Origin: Papilionanthe hookeriana x Papilionanthe teres
Taxonomy: Eukaryota > Streptophyta > Magnoliopsida > Asparagales > Orchidaceae
Assembly: GCA_022702705.1 (NCBI GenBank)
Contig: CM040430.1
Span: 79,239,239 to 79,303,238, forward strand
DNA: 64,000 bases
Direction of reading: 5' to 3'
Each line of letters starts with the position of its first letter. Position 1 is the first letter of the stretch. The notes under the pieces were generated by a model. The model had not been told where the DNA came from. It was given only the letters and a program-made list of their open reading frames with translations, and searched no databases. This document shows, one piece after another, positions 35,389 through 45,809 of the stretch. The position numbers were made by a program, and so were the translations under genes.

Positions 35389-35716
35389 CAGTTCGATACA
35401 GACGCAGACAAGATTTTTGATGACTTTGGGCAGTTATTTTGACGGTGTTAAGCAGTTATTAGAGCTTCTAGAAGACTGGAAGTTACTCCTAATATATAGG
35501 ACATGTGATACAATGCATCTGGAAGCAGGGAAATAGTATTAATCATGAAGAGGTGCAACCTAAAGTGAAGAGGTGCGAAAGACCTACTCACGGAGTCTGG
35601 TGCCTAGGCGCCAGATCCCGACGCCAAAGCACGACAGTTACCTTCTAGAAGATACATTGTATTTGGATGAATTTTGAAGAGGTTCATTAAGCAACCCATG
35701 GTCAAATTTAGAGCTC

Positions 35717-35724
35717 TATAAATA
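35717..35724 (+). promoter_or_regulatory. LTR TATA box
   Basis: GAGCTCTATAAATAGGAGCC; the same sequence occurs in the 3' LTR at 48885-48892 and a TATAAGTA form in the solo LTR at 37484-37491. Confidence 0.75.
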
Positions 35725-36938
35725 GGAGCCCATTCTATAGAGAAAATCGCTCCTTTCACCCCTTGTAGCATCCTTTAGTCCCCAAGCACTATCCAATCAT
35801 TTTAGGGAGCCACCTTCTTTATTATTTAGTGATTTTATTTTTAGTTTATTTTGAGTGTTAAGTGTGAGATTATTAAAGTTGTCGCTGTTGAAGTCTTTCA
35901 TCATTGCATTGAACTCAATAGGAGTCATCACATCACTTGAAGGAACATTCCAGATAAGTATTTGTAACTTGGTTCAAAGTTTTATAAATATGTTTTGTTG
36001 TGTGAATTCAATGTGTTCTGAGTAGTTAGTTTGCTTTCTCCTTTCAACTATGAAAAGATAATAAGATAATTAAACTTTGTAGGATAATTTAACTTAAAAT
36101 ATTTATAAAAATTATGATGATATTAATACTTGATCTTAGTTTACTTTTTAAACTGGCCATTTAAATTGTTAAAACCTGTTGAAGAATTTTGAGACCTATC
36201 CGGAGATGAGTTATTAACTAGTAGATATCACATGAATCCTTGGATAGTCAAAGGCTTTATGCGGGTTATTCAAGGTGAAGTGAAAATAAATAAGAAGATA
36301 TGATTTATTGGGTGCAAAATTAATTAGTTTTTAGAGTGACAGACTAAATTCTAATAATTTGATTTATAAAAAGGGAACGGGTCACTGGTAGGGTCGACCA
36401 TAGCCACCCTTGGACATCTAGTAGTGTGAGCCAAGATTAACCCATTCTACTAATAAAACATCATGAACCGATCTATAGATTAGACAATGTTCTTTACACT
36501 TGGACCAAATGGTAAAGAATAGGATTGCTTCTATTTGGCACAGTACCATAATCTAAATTCTCCAACAAATGATAACTATTCTAAAATATCTTGGATTAGT
36601 TGAAAAGGAGAAAGTTGTTTTATTTATACCTGTATTAATCTTTATTTTATTATTGCATACAATTAGTATAAATTTTATTAAATTTAAAATCTAAACTTTG
36701 AAAAGAAATCAAAATAATAATTACTTTTAATTTAAAAAATTCTAAAAATATTACTTAGTATTCTAAAAAATCTTCCCTGTGGGATCGATAACCAGGACTT
36801 CACTAGAGCCTTGTATTACTTGATACGATACGTATACTTGCATTTGAAATTGTGACTTTTACAAATTATAAAAATCTAAATATAAATTCATAAAATCTTT
36901 CATAAGTAAAATCACAATAAGTTTTTGGCACCGCTGTC

Positions 36939-38705
36939 TGATCCATGAAAAATACCTATTTTTATGCCTTGATTTTTATTAAAATTTTAAGGATATTATG
37001 CTTTAATGAAAGGTATTTTTTTATGTTTTTGGATGCATGTGATGTAAAAATGTTCAAAAAGAAAAAAAGATGAAAAAGGATGAAAAAGCAGCAAAAAGGA
37101 GCAAAAAGGAGCAAAAATGGAGCCATAATGCAAAATTGCTAAAATAACGGGTCTGGCGCCTAGGCGCCAGAATCCGGCGCCTAAGCGCCAGCTCGATACC
37201 AAAACAGTTACGATTTTGTAACTACTTTAGGCAGTTATTTTGACGGTTAGAGCGGTTATTGGACCTTCTAGAAGATTGACAGTTATTCCTGGATTATAGG
37301 ACATGTGATACATTGTATCTAGACGCTTGGAAACGGTTTGGATCGCGAAGAGGTACAATCCAAAGTGAAGAGGTGAGAAGAACTGGACGCGGAGTCCGGC
37401 GCCTAGGCTCCCGACACAGTTTCTAGAAGATTCATTGAATATGGACACATTTTGAAGAGGTGCTTTAGGCAACCCTTGAAGCCTATAAGTAGGAGGCCAT
37501 TTCTACATAAAAAGAGGCCCCCAGTCAGAGAGATAATTTTAAATATAGGGCCACACTTTTAGTTTACTTTCCTTCATAAATTAGTGAGTTTATTTTATTT
37601 AGAAATTGTATTGAGAGTTTGGAAGAGTTGGTGCTTTTGAAGTCTATTTCACTTTGGAGTGAGTAGGAATCAGAGGTTCAGCTGGAGAAACACTTGAGAT
37701 AAGTATTTGTAATTTGATTCAAAGTTTTATTTATATGTTTTGTTATTTAAATTCAATGTGTTCTGAGTAGTTACTTTACTTTCTCCTTTCAATTATGAAA
37801 AGATAAATAAGATAATATAAAATTCGTTGGAGAATTAAAAACTAAATATGTTTAAATATTGTGATGATATTAATACCGAATCTTAATTTACTATTTAAAT
37901 TAGCCATTTAAGTTGTTAAAATCTGTTGAAGAATTTTGAGACCTAGAAGGAGATGAATTTTTAACTAGTAGATATCACATGAATCATTGGGTAGTCGAAC
38001 GCCTTATGCGGGTTATTCAAGGTGAAGTACAAATAAATAGGAAAATATTATTCAATGGGCGTAAAATTAATAAGTTTTTAGAGTGACAGACTAAATTCTT
38101 TTAATTTGGTTTATAGAAAGGGAACGGGTCACTAGTAGGGCCGACAATAGCCACCCTTGGACATCTAGTAGTGTGAGCCTATATTAACCCATTCTACTAA
38201 CAATACATCCAGACCTGATCTATAGATTAGCCAATGTTCTTTATACTATCGAACGAAGGTAAAGAATAGGAATGCTTCCATTTGGCACAATATCATAAAT
38301 TTATATTCTCCACGAGTATTACATTATCTAAAAAGTCTTGGATTAATTGGAAGGAAGAAAGTTGTTTGCTTATTATTATTTACATCACTCATTATTTTAG
38401 TACTGCTTTATTTCTGCATTTAGTAAATTAAATATTAAATTTGTAACATTAAAAAAAATAAATTAAAATAAAATTAAAATATTTAAAAATCTATAAACCT
38501 CATCGTGGGATCGATATGGGGGTCTTTATTTAAAGCCCTATATTACTTGAAACGATACGTATACTTGCGTAGTACCTCTAGTGTGTAAAATATTTTCCAT
38601 AAAATTATATTTATATATACTAGCCGCTATTATTATTTGGGTCAAAGTATTGGCTATAACATATTTTTGGAAGCATAAATTACTGTGTTATTTGCGGTCG
38701 GGTCA
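36939..38705 (+). mobile_element. solo LTR of a related Athila subfamily
   Basis: TGATCCATGAAAAATACC...GGTCGGGTCA, 1767 bases, flanked by CTGTC on both sides (36934-36938, 38706-38710). It lies within the 5' LTR of the main element and is more diverged from it than the two main LTRs are from each other. No internal region is left, so it is a solo LTR formed by recombination after insertion. It has a perfect 18-bp palindrome CTGGCGCCTAGGCGCCAG at 37153-37170 with a second box at 37176. Confidence 0.9.
37153..37189. promoter_or_regulatory. GGCGCC box pair, best copy
   Basis: CTGGCGCCTAGGCGCCAG is fully self-complementary; GGCGCCTAAGCGCC follows 21 bp further. A third box, GGCGCCTAGGCTCC, is at 37398. 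Confidence 0.75.
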
Positions 38706-38789
38706 CTGTCAGTTAGTAAATTTTCTAGCAGTGGAATCAAAATCTTGCATTTGAAAGTATAAAGCCCCGTTAGGCTGAGTCACGCATCA
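38706..38789 (+). repeat. 5' LTR, terminal part
   Basis: Duplicated CTGTC, then 79 bases ending GCATCA, matching the last 79 bases of the 3' LTR (50105-50183). Confidence 0.9.
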
Positions 38790-38795
38790 AGTTTT

Positions 38796-38813
38796 TGGCG
38801 TCGTTGACGGGGA
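38796..38813 (+). promoter_or_regulatory. primer binding site
   Basis: TGGCGTCGTTGACGGGGA, six bases after the LTR end; Athila-type PBS with two changes from TGGCGCCGTTGCCGGGGA. Confidence 0.8.
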
Positions 38814-38952
38814 AGAAAATGAAAATAAGTAAGAAAGTTAAAAAGACATTTTTCAAATTAAATATAATTTATACACTTTTATTTCTTTTAAAATATAAAA
38901 CATAAAAAAATATATATATAAAAATTAAAAATACCAAAAAGATTTTAATTTT
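38814..38952 (+). other. leader to gag
   Basis: A/T-rich leader between PBS and gag start; nothing else seen. Confidence 0.6.
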
Positions 38953-40572
38953 ATGCGTAGTTATGGATCGGAAGGATTATTACCTTCTGATTCTGAATTA
39001 GAAAGAACAGTTAAAAGAATTAAAAAAGGAAAACAAGGTAATCAAATTCAAAAATATCAGGAAATGACTAACTTACATAACAATAATCAAAATCCAATAG
39101 AAATTAATGAACACAATGTTTATAAACCATTAAGGGATTATGCAAACCCTACAGCTGATGAACTTCATATTAGTATTCAAATGGTAGCTATTGATGCTAA
39201 TTCTTTCGAGCTTAAACATTCTATTATTCAAATGGTTCAAAATAATCAATTTGGAGGAACACCTAATGAGGATCCAAAATTACACCTTGCTAGTTTCTTA
39301 AAACTTTGTGCTACCTTTAAATATAATAATGTTTCTGATGATGCTATTAAGCTTAGACTCTTTCCTTTTTCCTTAAAAGATAAAGCAAAGATGTGGCTTA
39401 ATTCATTAGCAACTTGTTCTATTAAAACTTGGGCAGATATGGCACAAAAATTTCTTGCTAAATATTTTCCTTCCTTCTAAAACTGCTAAATTAAGAAATG
39501 ATATAACTTCATTTACACAGTTTGGTGGAGAAAAAATTTATGAAGCTTAGGAAAGATTTAAAGAACTATTAAGAAAATGTCCTCATCATGCTCTGCTAGA
39601 TTGGTTAATTATTCAAACATTTTATAATGGACTTATTGGATCACTTAGATCTATTATTGATGCTGCTAGTGGTGGTTCTTTAATGGCTAAGACATTTGAA
39701 GAAGCTTATACTTTAATTGAAGAAATTACTAATAGTAATTTCCAATGGCCTTCTAAAAGGGTTAATCCTAAAAGAATGGCAAGTATTCAAGATAATGAAG
39801 CCTTTTCTATTTTAGCTTCACAAGTGGTTGTGATATCTAAGAAATTAGATAATTTTGCTATTAAAATATCGCATGTAAGAAATGATAATTCTGCAAATAC
39901 TGAAGATTCTCAAACAATGGAAACTTTGCAAGCTATTGCTAGTAAAACTAATAACCCTTATTCTAATTATTATAGTCATGGTTGGAAAAATCATCCTAAT
40001 TTTAATTGGAATAATGGACATCAACAATTGAGTAATAATAAAGTTAATCCAAATTGGAACAGTTAAGAAAATTCAAACTTTAGACCGACTTACCCTCTTG
40101 GTGTTAAAAATCAGCAGAAAAATTTGTCTATAGAAGAATGGATCTTGCAACTAGGTAATCAGCCACAAAGTCAAAATACTACTATTCGTAATATTGAGAA
40201 TCATATGGGTCAAACTGCTAATTTTATTAATTACAGACCTCAAGGAACACTACTTAGCAATGTCGAAATTAATACTAAAGAAACTGGGAAAGAACATGAA
40301 CAAGTGAAAGTTGTAAAACTTAGAAGTGGAAAGGAATTAATAGAGAAAATTCAGAATGAAATTGAAAAAGAGAGAGAGGTGGAAGAAATTGAAAAACCTA
40401 AAGATACTCTTTCTCCAAGTAAAGATCAGACTGTAATTCCTATTGAAGTGGAAGTTGAAAGACCACCACCACCTTTTCCTCAAAGATTAAAAAGTAGAAG
40501 CTCGACCATCAATTTTCTAAGTTCTTTGAGATTTTTAAGAAACATACCATCAACATTCCTTTTGTTGAAGCT
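38953..40572 (+). pseudogene. Athila gag (main element), lightly damaged
   Basis: Structural polyprotein forming the virus-like particle. The ATG at 38953 gives MRSYGSEGLLPSDSELERT, a start shared by the other gags here. The retrotransposon gag core spans about residues 60-240: ANPTADELHISIQ, NNQFGGTPNEDPKLHLASFL, RLFPFSLKDKAKMWLNSLA, TWADMAQKFLAKYFP, then QTFYNGLIGSLRSIIDAASG and EAYTLIEEI. An Asn-rich NNPYSNYYSHGWKNHPNFNW segment, the SIEEWILQLGNQ coil and VVKLRSGKEL follow, with a PPPPFPQR site near the end. Breaks: a frameshift at about 39473 within the YFPPSK motif, a TAG at 39548-39550, a TAA at 40063-40065, and a frameshift near 40497. No CCHC zinc knuckle is seen. Few lesions for its length, so relatively recent. 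Confidence 0.92.
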
Positions 40573-41133
40573 TTGGAACAAATGCCAAGCTATACAAAAT
40601 TTATGAAGGATATTTTAAGCAAGAAAAGAAAATTTGAAACTTATGAAACTGTTACATTAAGTGAAGAATGTAATGCAAAAATTCAGAAGAAATTACCTCA
40701 GAAACTTAAAGATCTTGGAAGTTTTACTATACCATGTGTTATTAGAGAAAAATTTTGTGGAAAAGTCTTATGTGATTTAGGAGCACATATTAATCTCATG
40801 CCATTTTCAATTTTTCGAATGTTAGATTTAGGAGAGATTTCTCCCACCACTGTAACCCTTCAGTTAGCTGATCGATCTATCACTTATCCTAAAGGAGTTA
40901 TAGAGGATGTTCTTGTTAAGGTAGATAAATTTATCTTTCCTGTGGATTTCATTGTGCTAGATATGGAAGAAGATAAATAAATACCTATTATTCTAGGGAG
41001 ACCTTTTCTAGCTACCGGACGTGCTATGATTGATGTGCAAAAAGGAGAATTAACAATGAGAGTTAATGATCAAGAGATAACATTTAATGTTCTGAAATCA
41101 ATGAGGTATCCTGATAAAGAAAAATGCTATTGA
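40573..41133 (+). pseudogene. Athila aspartic protease region
   Basis: Cleaves the Gag-Pol polyprotein. MPSYTKFMKDILSKKRKFE leads into SLEECNAKIQKKLPQKLKD-like sequence and the active-site segment VLCDLGAHINLMPFSIFRML; the family form is CDLGAS, so the catalytic Asp is kept and the Ser is His. The flap-side IPIILGRPFLATGRAMIDVQ segment follows after a TAA at 40978-40980 that replaces the codon after EEDK. TGA at 41132 ends the readable region. 41134-41505 is an acidic, frame-broken linker to RT. Confidence 0.85.
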
Positions 41134-41505
41134 ATGGATATTTTTATTATTTTATTAAAAAACATTATCAAGAAAAATGTAAGGTCATTTCTGAAGATAA
41201 AAATGATGAATCTGTAATATATAATGAGTCATTAACTGAAGAGATTGAATAAGTTAATGAAGAAAAATTATCTGAAGAAACTCATTATATTCATGAAAAC
41301 TGAGAAATTTTAGACGCAACTAAAAATGATATACTTTTACTCTCAATTGAAAAAGCCTCTGAACTGGAATTAAAAATATTAGCTGCACATTTAAAGTATG
41401 CATTTCTTGAAAATTCATTAACTTTACCAGTAATTATATCTTCAGAATTGAGTAAAGATCAAGAAGAAAAATTAATAGGAGTTCTGAAGAATTATAAGAA
41501 AGCTT

Positions 41506-42905
41506 TTGGTTGGACTATTGCAGTATATAAAAGGAATTAGCCCTTCAATCCGTATGCATAGAATTTTAATGGAAGAAAATTGTAAACCCACTATTGAACC
41601 TCAAAGAAGATTGAACCCAATTATGAAAGAGGTTGTAAAAAAAGAGATTTTGAAATGGTTAGATGCTGGAATTATTTATCCTATTTCGGATAGCCAATGG
41701 GTGAGTCCTATTCATTGTGTTCCGAAGAAAGGAGGTGTAATTGTCATTGTTAATGAAAAGAATGAATTAATCCCAACAAGACAAGTTACTGGATGGCGAA
41801 TTTGCATTGATTATCGAAAATTAAACAACTCCACTATAAAGGATCATTTTCCTTTACCTTTCTTGGATCAGATGTTGGATAAATTAGCTGGACACTCATA
41901 TTTCTATTTTCTGGATGGATATTTTGGTTATCATCAATTACCTGTTGCTCCTGAGGACCAAGAGAAAACAACATTTACAAGTCCTTATGGAACATTTGCC
42001 TTTAGAAGAATGTCTTTCAGTTTATGCAATGCACCTGCAACTTTTCAAAGATGTATGATGTCAATATTCTATGAATTAATTAATAAAGGAATTGAAGTAT
42101 TTATGGATGATTTTTCAGTTTTTGGAACTTCTTTTGAATCTTGCTTGGAAAATATAACAAAATATTTGAAGAGATGTGAAGACTCAAATTTAGTTCTAAA
42201 CTGGGAAAAATGTCAATTTATGGTAACAGAAGGAATTGTACTTGGACATAAAATTTCACAAAAAGGGATGGAAGTTGATCAGGCAAAAGTGAAAATTATT
42301 GCTGAACTTCAATCACCTACTACTATTACTAATGTGAGAAGTTTTCTAAGTCATGCTGGATTTTATAGGAGATATATAATGGATTTTTCTAAAATTGCTA
42401 AACCTCTTTGCCATTTATTGGAGAAAGAAGCTAAATTCGAATTCAATGAAGATTGTCTGAATGTGTTCAATATTTTAAAAGAAAAATTAATCACTGCACT
42501 TGTTATTGTTGCACCTGATTGGAGTAAACCTTTTGAATTAATGTATGATGCAAGTGATTACGTAATTGAAGCTGTATTGGGACAAAAATATGAGAAAATT
42601 TTCAAGTTATACACTATGCTAATAAAACTCTTAACGAAACTCAAATAAATTACACTACTACTGAAAAAGAGCTTTTAGCAATAGTATATGCCTTTGATAA
42701 ATTTAGAACATATCTTCTTGGAATGAAATGTATCGTACAACTGATCATTCTGTTATTAAGTATTTAATGTCTAAAAAGGATACTAAACCTAGATTGATCA
42801 GATGGGTTTTACTTTTACAAGAATTTGATTTTGAGATTGTAAACAGAAAAGGAACTGACAACCAAATTGTTGATCATTTATCGAGAATCAGAAATAATAA
42901 TGAGA
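41506..42905 (+). pseudogene. Athila reverse transcriptase and RNase H
   Basis: Copies the RNA genome into DNA and degrades the RNA strand. The 380-residue open block starts in the family segment before RT (ISPSIRMHRILMEE). RT motifs in order: EVVKKEILKWLDAGIIYPI, VPKKGG, TGWRICIDYRKLN, DHFPLPFLDQMLD, FLDGYFGYHQ, FAFRRMSFSLCNAPATFQRC, and the catalytic FMDDFSVFG, all intact. The connection VRSFLSHAGFYRRYI and thumb follow. RNase H starts at APDWSKPFELMYDASDY, then a frameshift at about 42606 separates it from TEKELLAIVYAFDKF, TDHSVIKYLMSKKD, RLIRWVLLLQEFDFEI and IVDHLSRI. The frameshift is the only clear lesion. Phe for Tyr in FMDD is normal for Athila. Confidence 0.93.
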
Positions 42906-44264
42906 AGATTTATGAAGAAAATATAAATGAGAAATTCTCTGATGAGCAATTATATGTCATTCAAAGAATGCAAATGCCTTCGTATGTAGATATAGTTAAA
43001 TATTTGGTTAGCAATATTTTACCATATGGATTGAATAGCAAATATATTAAGAAATTCAAGAATGATTGTAACTCATATAATTGGGAAGATCCTCATTTAT
43101 TCAAAATAGGAAGAGATTATGTAATTCGAAGATGTGCACCTTATGAAGAAACTTTTGCAATTATTCAAAAATGTCACGATTCTGAATTTGGAGGACACTT
43201 TGGAGTGGATAAAACTGCATTTAAAATTTTAAATTCTGGATTGTATTGGCCTACATTATTTAAAGATGTTGGACATTATGTGAAAACATGTGATCGATGT
43301 CAAAGAATGGGGAATATATCCAGAAAAGATGAAATGCCTCTAAACTTTATATTAGAAATTGAAATTTTTGATGTATAGGGTTTAGACTTTATGGGACCTT
43401 TCATACCATCATCTGGAAAGATTTATATTTTATTAGCAGTTGATTATGTTTCAAAGTGGATTAAAGCTGTAGCTTTACCTAACTGTGAATCCAAAAGTGT
43501 TTCGAAATTTTTAAAGAAAATGATTTTTACAAGATTTGGAATGCCTAGGGTAATTATCACAGATGAGGGAAGTCATTTTAGAAATATAAAAATTCAATCA
43601 TTACTGGAAAAATTCAGGATTAAACATAGAATTGCAACTGCTTATCACCCTCAAACAAGTGGAATGGCTGAAGTATCAAACAGAGAAATTAAAAGAATAT
43701 TAGAGAAGACTGTTAATCCTAAAAGAACTGACCGAGTTGATGGACTTGATTTTGCATTACGGGCTTATAGAACGACTTATAAGACACCTATCGGAATGTC
43801 ACCTTATCGGTTAGTTTATGGTAAACAATGTCACTTACCTGTTGAACTGGAACATAAAGCTTACTGGGCGATAAAGAAGTTCAATTACAATTTGAATGCT
43901 ACAGGAGAGAAACGATTATTACAACTGAATGAAATGGAAGAGATAAGAAATGAGTCCTATGGGAATGCAAAGATTTATAAGAAAAGAATGAAGAAATTGC
44001 ATGAAAAAGATTTCAAGGAAAATGTTTGAGCCTAGACAAGAAGTGTTATTATTTAATGCTCGTTTAAAACTTTTTCCTGGAAAATTACAATCTAAATGGA
44101 TGGGACCATTTATAATTGAGAAAGTGTACCCTTATGGAGCTGTGGATATTAAAGATCCCAAAACTGGAAAAATATTTAAAGTTAACGGATTAAGACTGAA
44201 CCCTTATATGGGAGAAATGAAACCAAATTACGAAGAGGCTTACGAACTGATTCTACCAGATTAA
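42906..44264 (+). pseudogene. Athila integrase
   Basis: Inserts the cDNA into the genome. The zinc-binding HHCC region is GGHFGVDKTAFKILNSGLYW then KTCDRCQRMG. The catalytic core has LDFMGPF with the first Asp, GMPRVIITDEGSHFRN with the second (family DGG, here DEG) and TSGMAEVSNREIKRILE with the Glu. YRTTYKTPIGMSPYRLVYGK and HLPVELEHKAYWAIK follow; the C-terminal part has LLFNARLKLFPGKLQSKWMG and the GPF.IEKVYPYGAVDI SH3-like segment, ending LILPD at 44264. A TAG at 43376-43378 replaces the Trp before GLDF, and a short frame change near 44010-44029 joins the C-terminal part. No chromodomain, as expected for Athila. Confidence 0.92.
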
Positions 44265-44308
44265 TTCAATTAATTAGGTCAGGCTGACGACGTTAAACCA
44301 AGAACTTT

Positions 44309-44324
44309 ATGGGAGGCAACCCAT
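44309..44324 (+). promoter_or_regulatory. post-pol hairpin ATGGG-AGGCAA-CCCAT
   Basis: Five-base stem, six-base loop, 45 bases after the pol stop, in a conserved GACGTTAAACCAAG...GGGAGGCAACCCAT block also found at 22410-22444. A G-T outer pair in the other copy would still pair in RNA. Confidence 0.55.
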
Positions 44325-44463
44325 TTATTATCAGTGTTATTGTTTGTGATTTGAATTTATCTTAATCATGTTTGTATGTAGATCATACCTTTTATTAGAC
44401 CTATTTTTAAGACCGAAACTTTGTAAATTTGACGATAGGCGAATCAGAGTCGATCGAGGTTCT

Positions 44464-44498
44464 GGAGCCTAGGCGCCAGATTCCAGCTCCTAAGCGCC
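44464..44498. promoter_or_regulatory. internal GGCGCC box pair, 21-bp spacing
   Basis: GGAGCCTAGGCGCC (44464) and AGCTCCTAAGCGCC (44485). The same motif as in the LTRs, here after pol. Another box, GGCGCCTAGGCACC, is at 45425 with a partial partner at 45403. Confidence 0.65.
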
Positions 44499-44734
44499 AC
44501 GATTACAGGTCGTGTAAAAACTGAAATTATTCAGTTTTTCACACGAAATGTCCCTATATGTTGACCTATCTTTGTCCCCAATCACATAGAAACCTTAATT
44601 TCGACCAGAGCTATCTATTTTGGAGGAGTTAAGAGGAATTTGGAAGCAATGGAAAGAGGAAATCATGGAAATGAGGTAAGAGACAATCTACTAAAGATCC
44701 TCAACCTTATTTTAATGGTTTTATTGTTGTTAGT

Positions 44735-45004
44735 ATGGAGAGATTGTTTAGTCGTTTGGAAAAGATTGAAGTGGAACTTCAAAGTATTGGGAATCGTTTG
44801 CATGAAATGTATCATCAAATTAAACACATGGAATGGCAAACGAAACTTCAATTTCATCATATGGCAGCCTATCATGGCGCTCACATAGCAATGTACGTTA
44901 AGAACAAGTGGATCGATGAAAAAATGGCTTTGGAATTTCCAAGGGCGTTGGTTTTCTATCTCGGTGGTCCTAGCAAACTTCATTGTGAAAGAGATGGAAA
45001 TTGA
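44735..45004 (+). CDS. small conserved ORF between pol and env-like (89 aa)
   Basis: MERLFSRLEKIEVELQSIGN begins an 89-residue frame with a heptad-like helix (RLEKIEVELQSIGNRLHEMY), a KHMEWQTKLQF segment, then AMYVKNKWIDEKMALEFPRA and a short hydrophobic LVFYL. The start at 44735 is the first in-frame ATG. A second Athila copy, now split at 22885/32487, aligns to it without gaps over about 65 residues, keeping HM(E/D)W, KLQF, MY..NKWI(D/N)EK and A.EF. That argues that it once encoded a protein. No known domain is recognised; the N-terminus suggests a coiled coil. It could be a separate accessory protein or the upstream exon of the env-like product, lying in the spacer that precedes it. The C-terminal residues after FYL are not supported by the second copy. 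Confidence 0.5.
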   Translation: MERLFSRLEKIEVELQSIGNRLHEMYHQIKHMEWQTKLQFHHMAAYHGAHIAMYVKNKWIDEKMALEFPRALVFYLGGPSKLHCERDGN

Positions 45005-45809
45005 AGATCGGTGGTGAATAGATCTATTATGTGTTCTTGGTGTGATTGAGTCAAGTTCTAGTGTGTCGATTATCTAATTTTTGTGTTTGCTTAATTGTTC
45101 AATGTGTGTTGTTGGATTTGGAATTTGCTTTGAATTTATGCTGTTTGTGTTATATATAGAATGATGAACCTTGTTATAGTCTTGTTATGGAATTCATGGA
45201 GTTTGGAATGAAAATTATGAATTGGAATTGAAGATTTTAGTTAAATTTCGTGTTTGAAATATGGATCTTAGTTATCAATTTAAATTGATTGTGGAAATAT
45301 TTTGAGGATATAAATTGGATTAATACTCTCATAAGAGTAATTAGGAGTCGAATTTGATAAGTTTTGATGGAAAAAATAAAATTTAAATTAAATTTTTGGA
45401 AAGGCGAGTTTGGCGCCAGGATTCGGCGCCTAGGCACCGGTTCGGCCTGAACCCGAAACTTCATCTTCTTAAACACCCCCACGCCATTTTTGACACCTAA
45501 GCTTCTATATCTTCTAGTTTTCGCGAAAAGAGACCCTATAGATCCCATTTGAGGCTGGATTTTTAAGTTTTTGAGCTTGAAATCACTCGATTTCTTCATC
45601 CTAAGGTCAGATCTACATTCTAAACCAATTTTTTTTTTATTTTCACCATGGATTTTGCTCACATTGAAGAAAATTGAAATTTTGAGAAAAAATTGATTTT
45701 TAGAGTTAAATCCATAGATTGTTAAGCTCTTTTCAAGTTTGAAAAGCTTAAATTAGTATATTTTCTTTGATCCTATGAATTTATTTTGCATTTTTATTTT
45801 TACGTTTAG
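45005..45809 (+). other. leader of env-like ORF with candidate intron
   Basis: Non-coding; the reverse frame 45237-45662 has no homologue. A box at 45425 and the conserved leader with donor-like AAG|GTCAGA at 45603-45611 are inside. The acceptor TTTTTACGTTTAG ends at 45809 and the ORF's ATG starts at 45810. Confidence 0.5.
45606..45809 (+). promoter_or_regulatory. candidate leader intron (204 bases)
   Basis: Donor AAG|GTCAGA and acceptor TTTTTATTTTTACGTTTAG|ATG. The other two env-like copies have GGTAAGA donors and TTCTAG or GTTTTAG acceptors at the same places, giving about 190-200 bases. Removal would bring a leader directly to the ATG. Not experimentally shown here. Confidence 0.4.

Larger units (their letters stand above)
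35167..36938 (+). repeat. 5' LTR, main part
   Basis: TGATCCACTTTAAA start, matching the 3' LTR at 48357 almost throughout. It contains box pairs at 35354/35375 and 35599/35620, a TATA box at 35717-35724, and near its end a fossil PBS-like AAGTTTTTGGCACCGCTGTC. It is interrupted after CTGTC by the solo LTR; its last 79 bases are at 38711-38789. Confidence 0.92.
44265..44734 (+). other. post-pol spacer
   Basis: Non-coding between integrase and the small ORF. Holds the conserved hairpin block, the box pair at 44464-44498, and a possible upstream ATG at 44649. Confidence 0.6.

Noticed and set aside
36939..38789. Second complete 5' LTR, making tandem LTRs or two nested full elements
   Set aside because: CTGTC flanks 36939-38705 exactly and the following 79 bases match the end of the 3' LTR, so it is a solo LTR inside the 5' LTR.
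44676..44733. 58-base intron (GAG|GTAAGA ... TTGTTGTTAG) joining an upstream ATG to the small ORF
   Set aside because: Joining puts the small ORF out of frame and reaches a stop; 58 bases is also very short for a plant intron; the second copy lacks the donor.
45237..45662. 141-residue reverse frame
   Set aside because: Antisense of the env leader; no homologue in the other copies.
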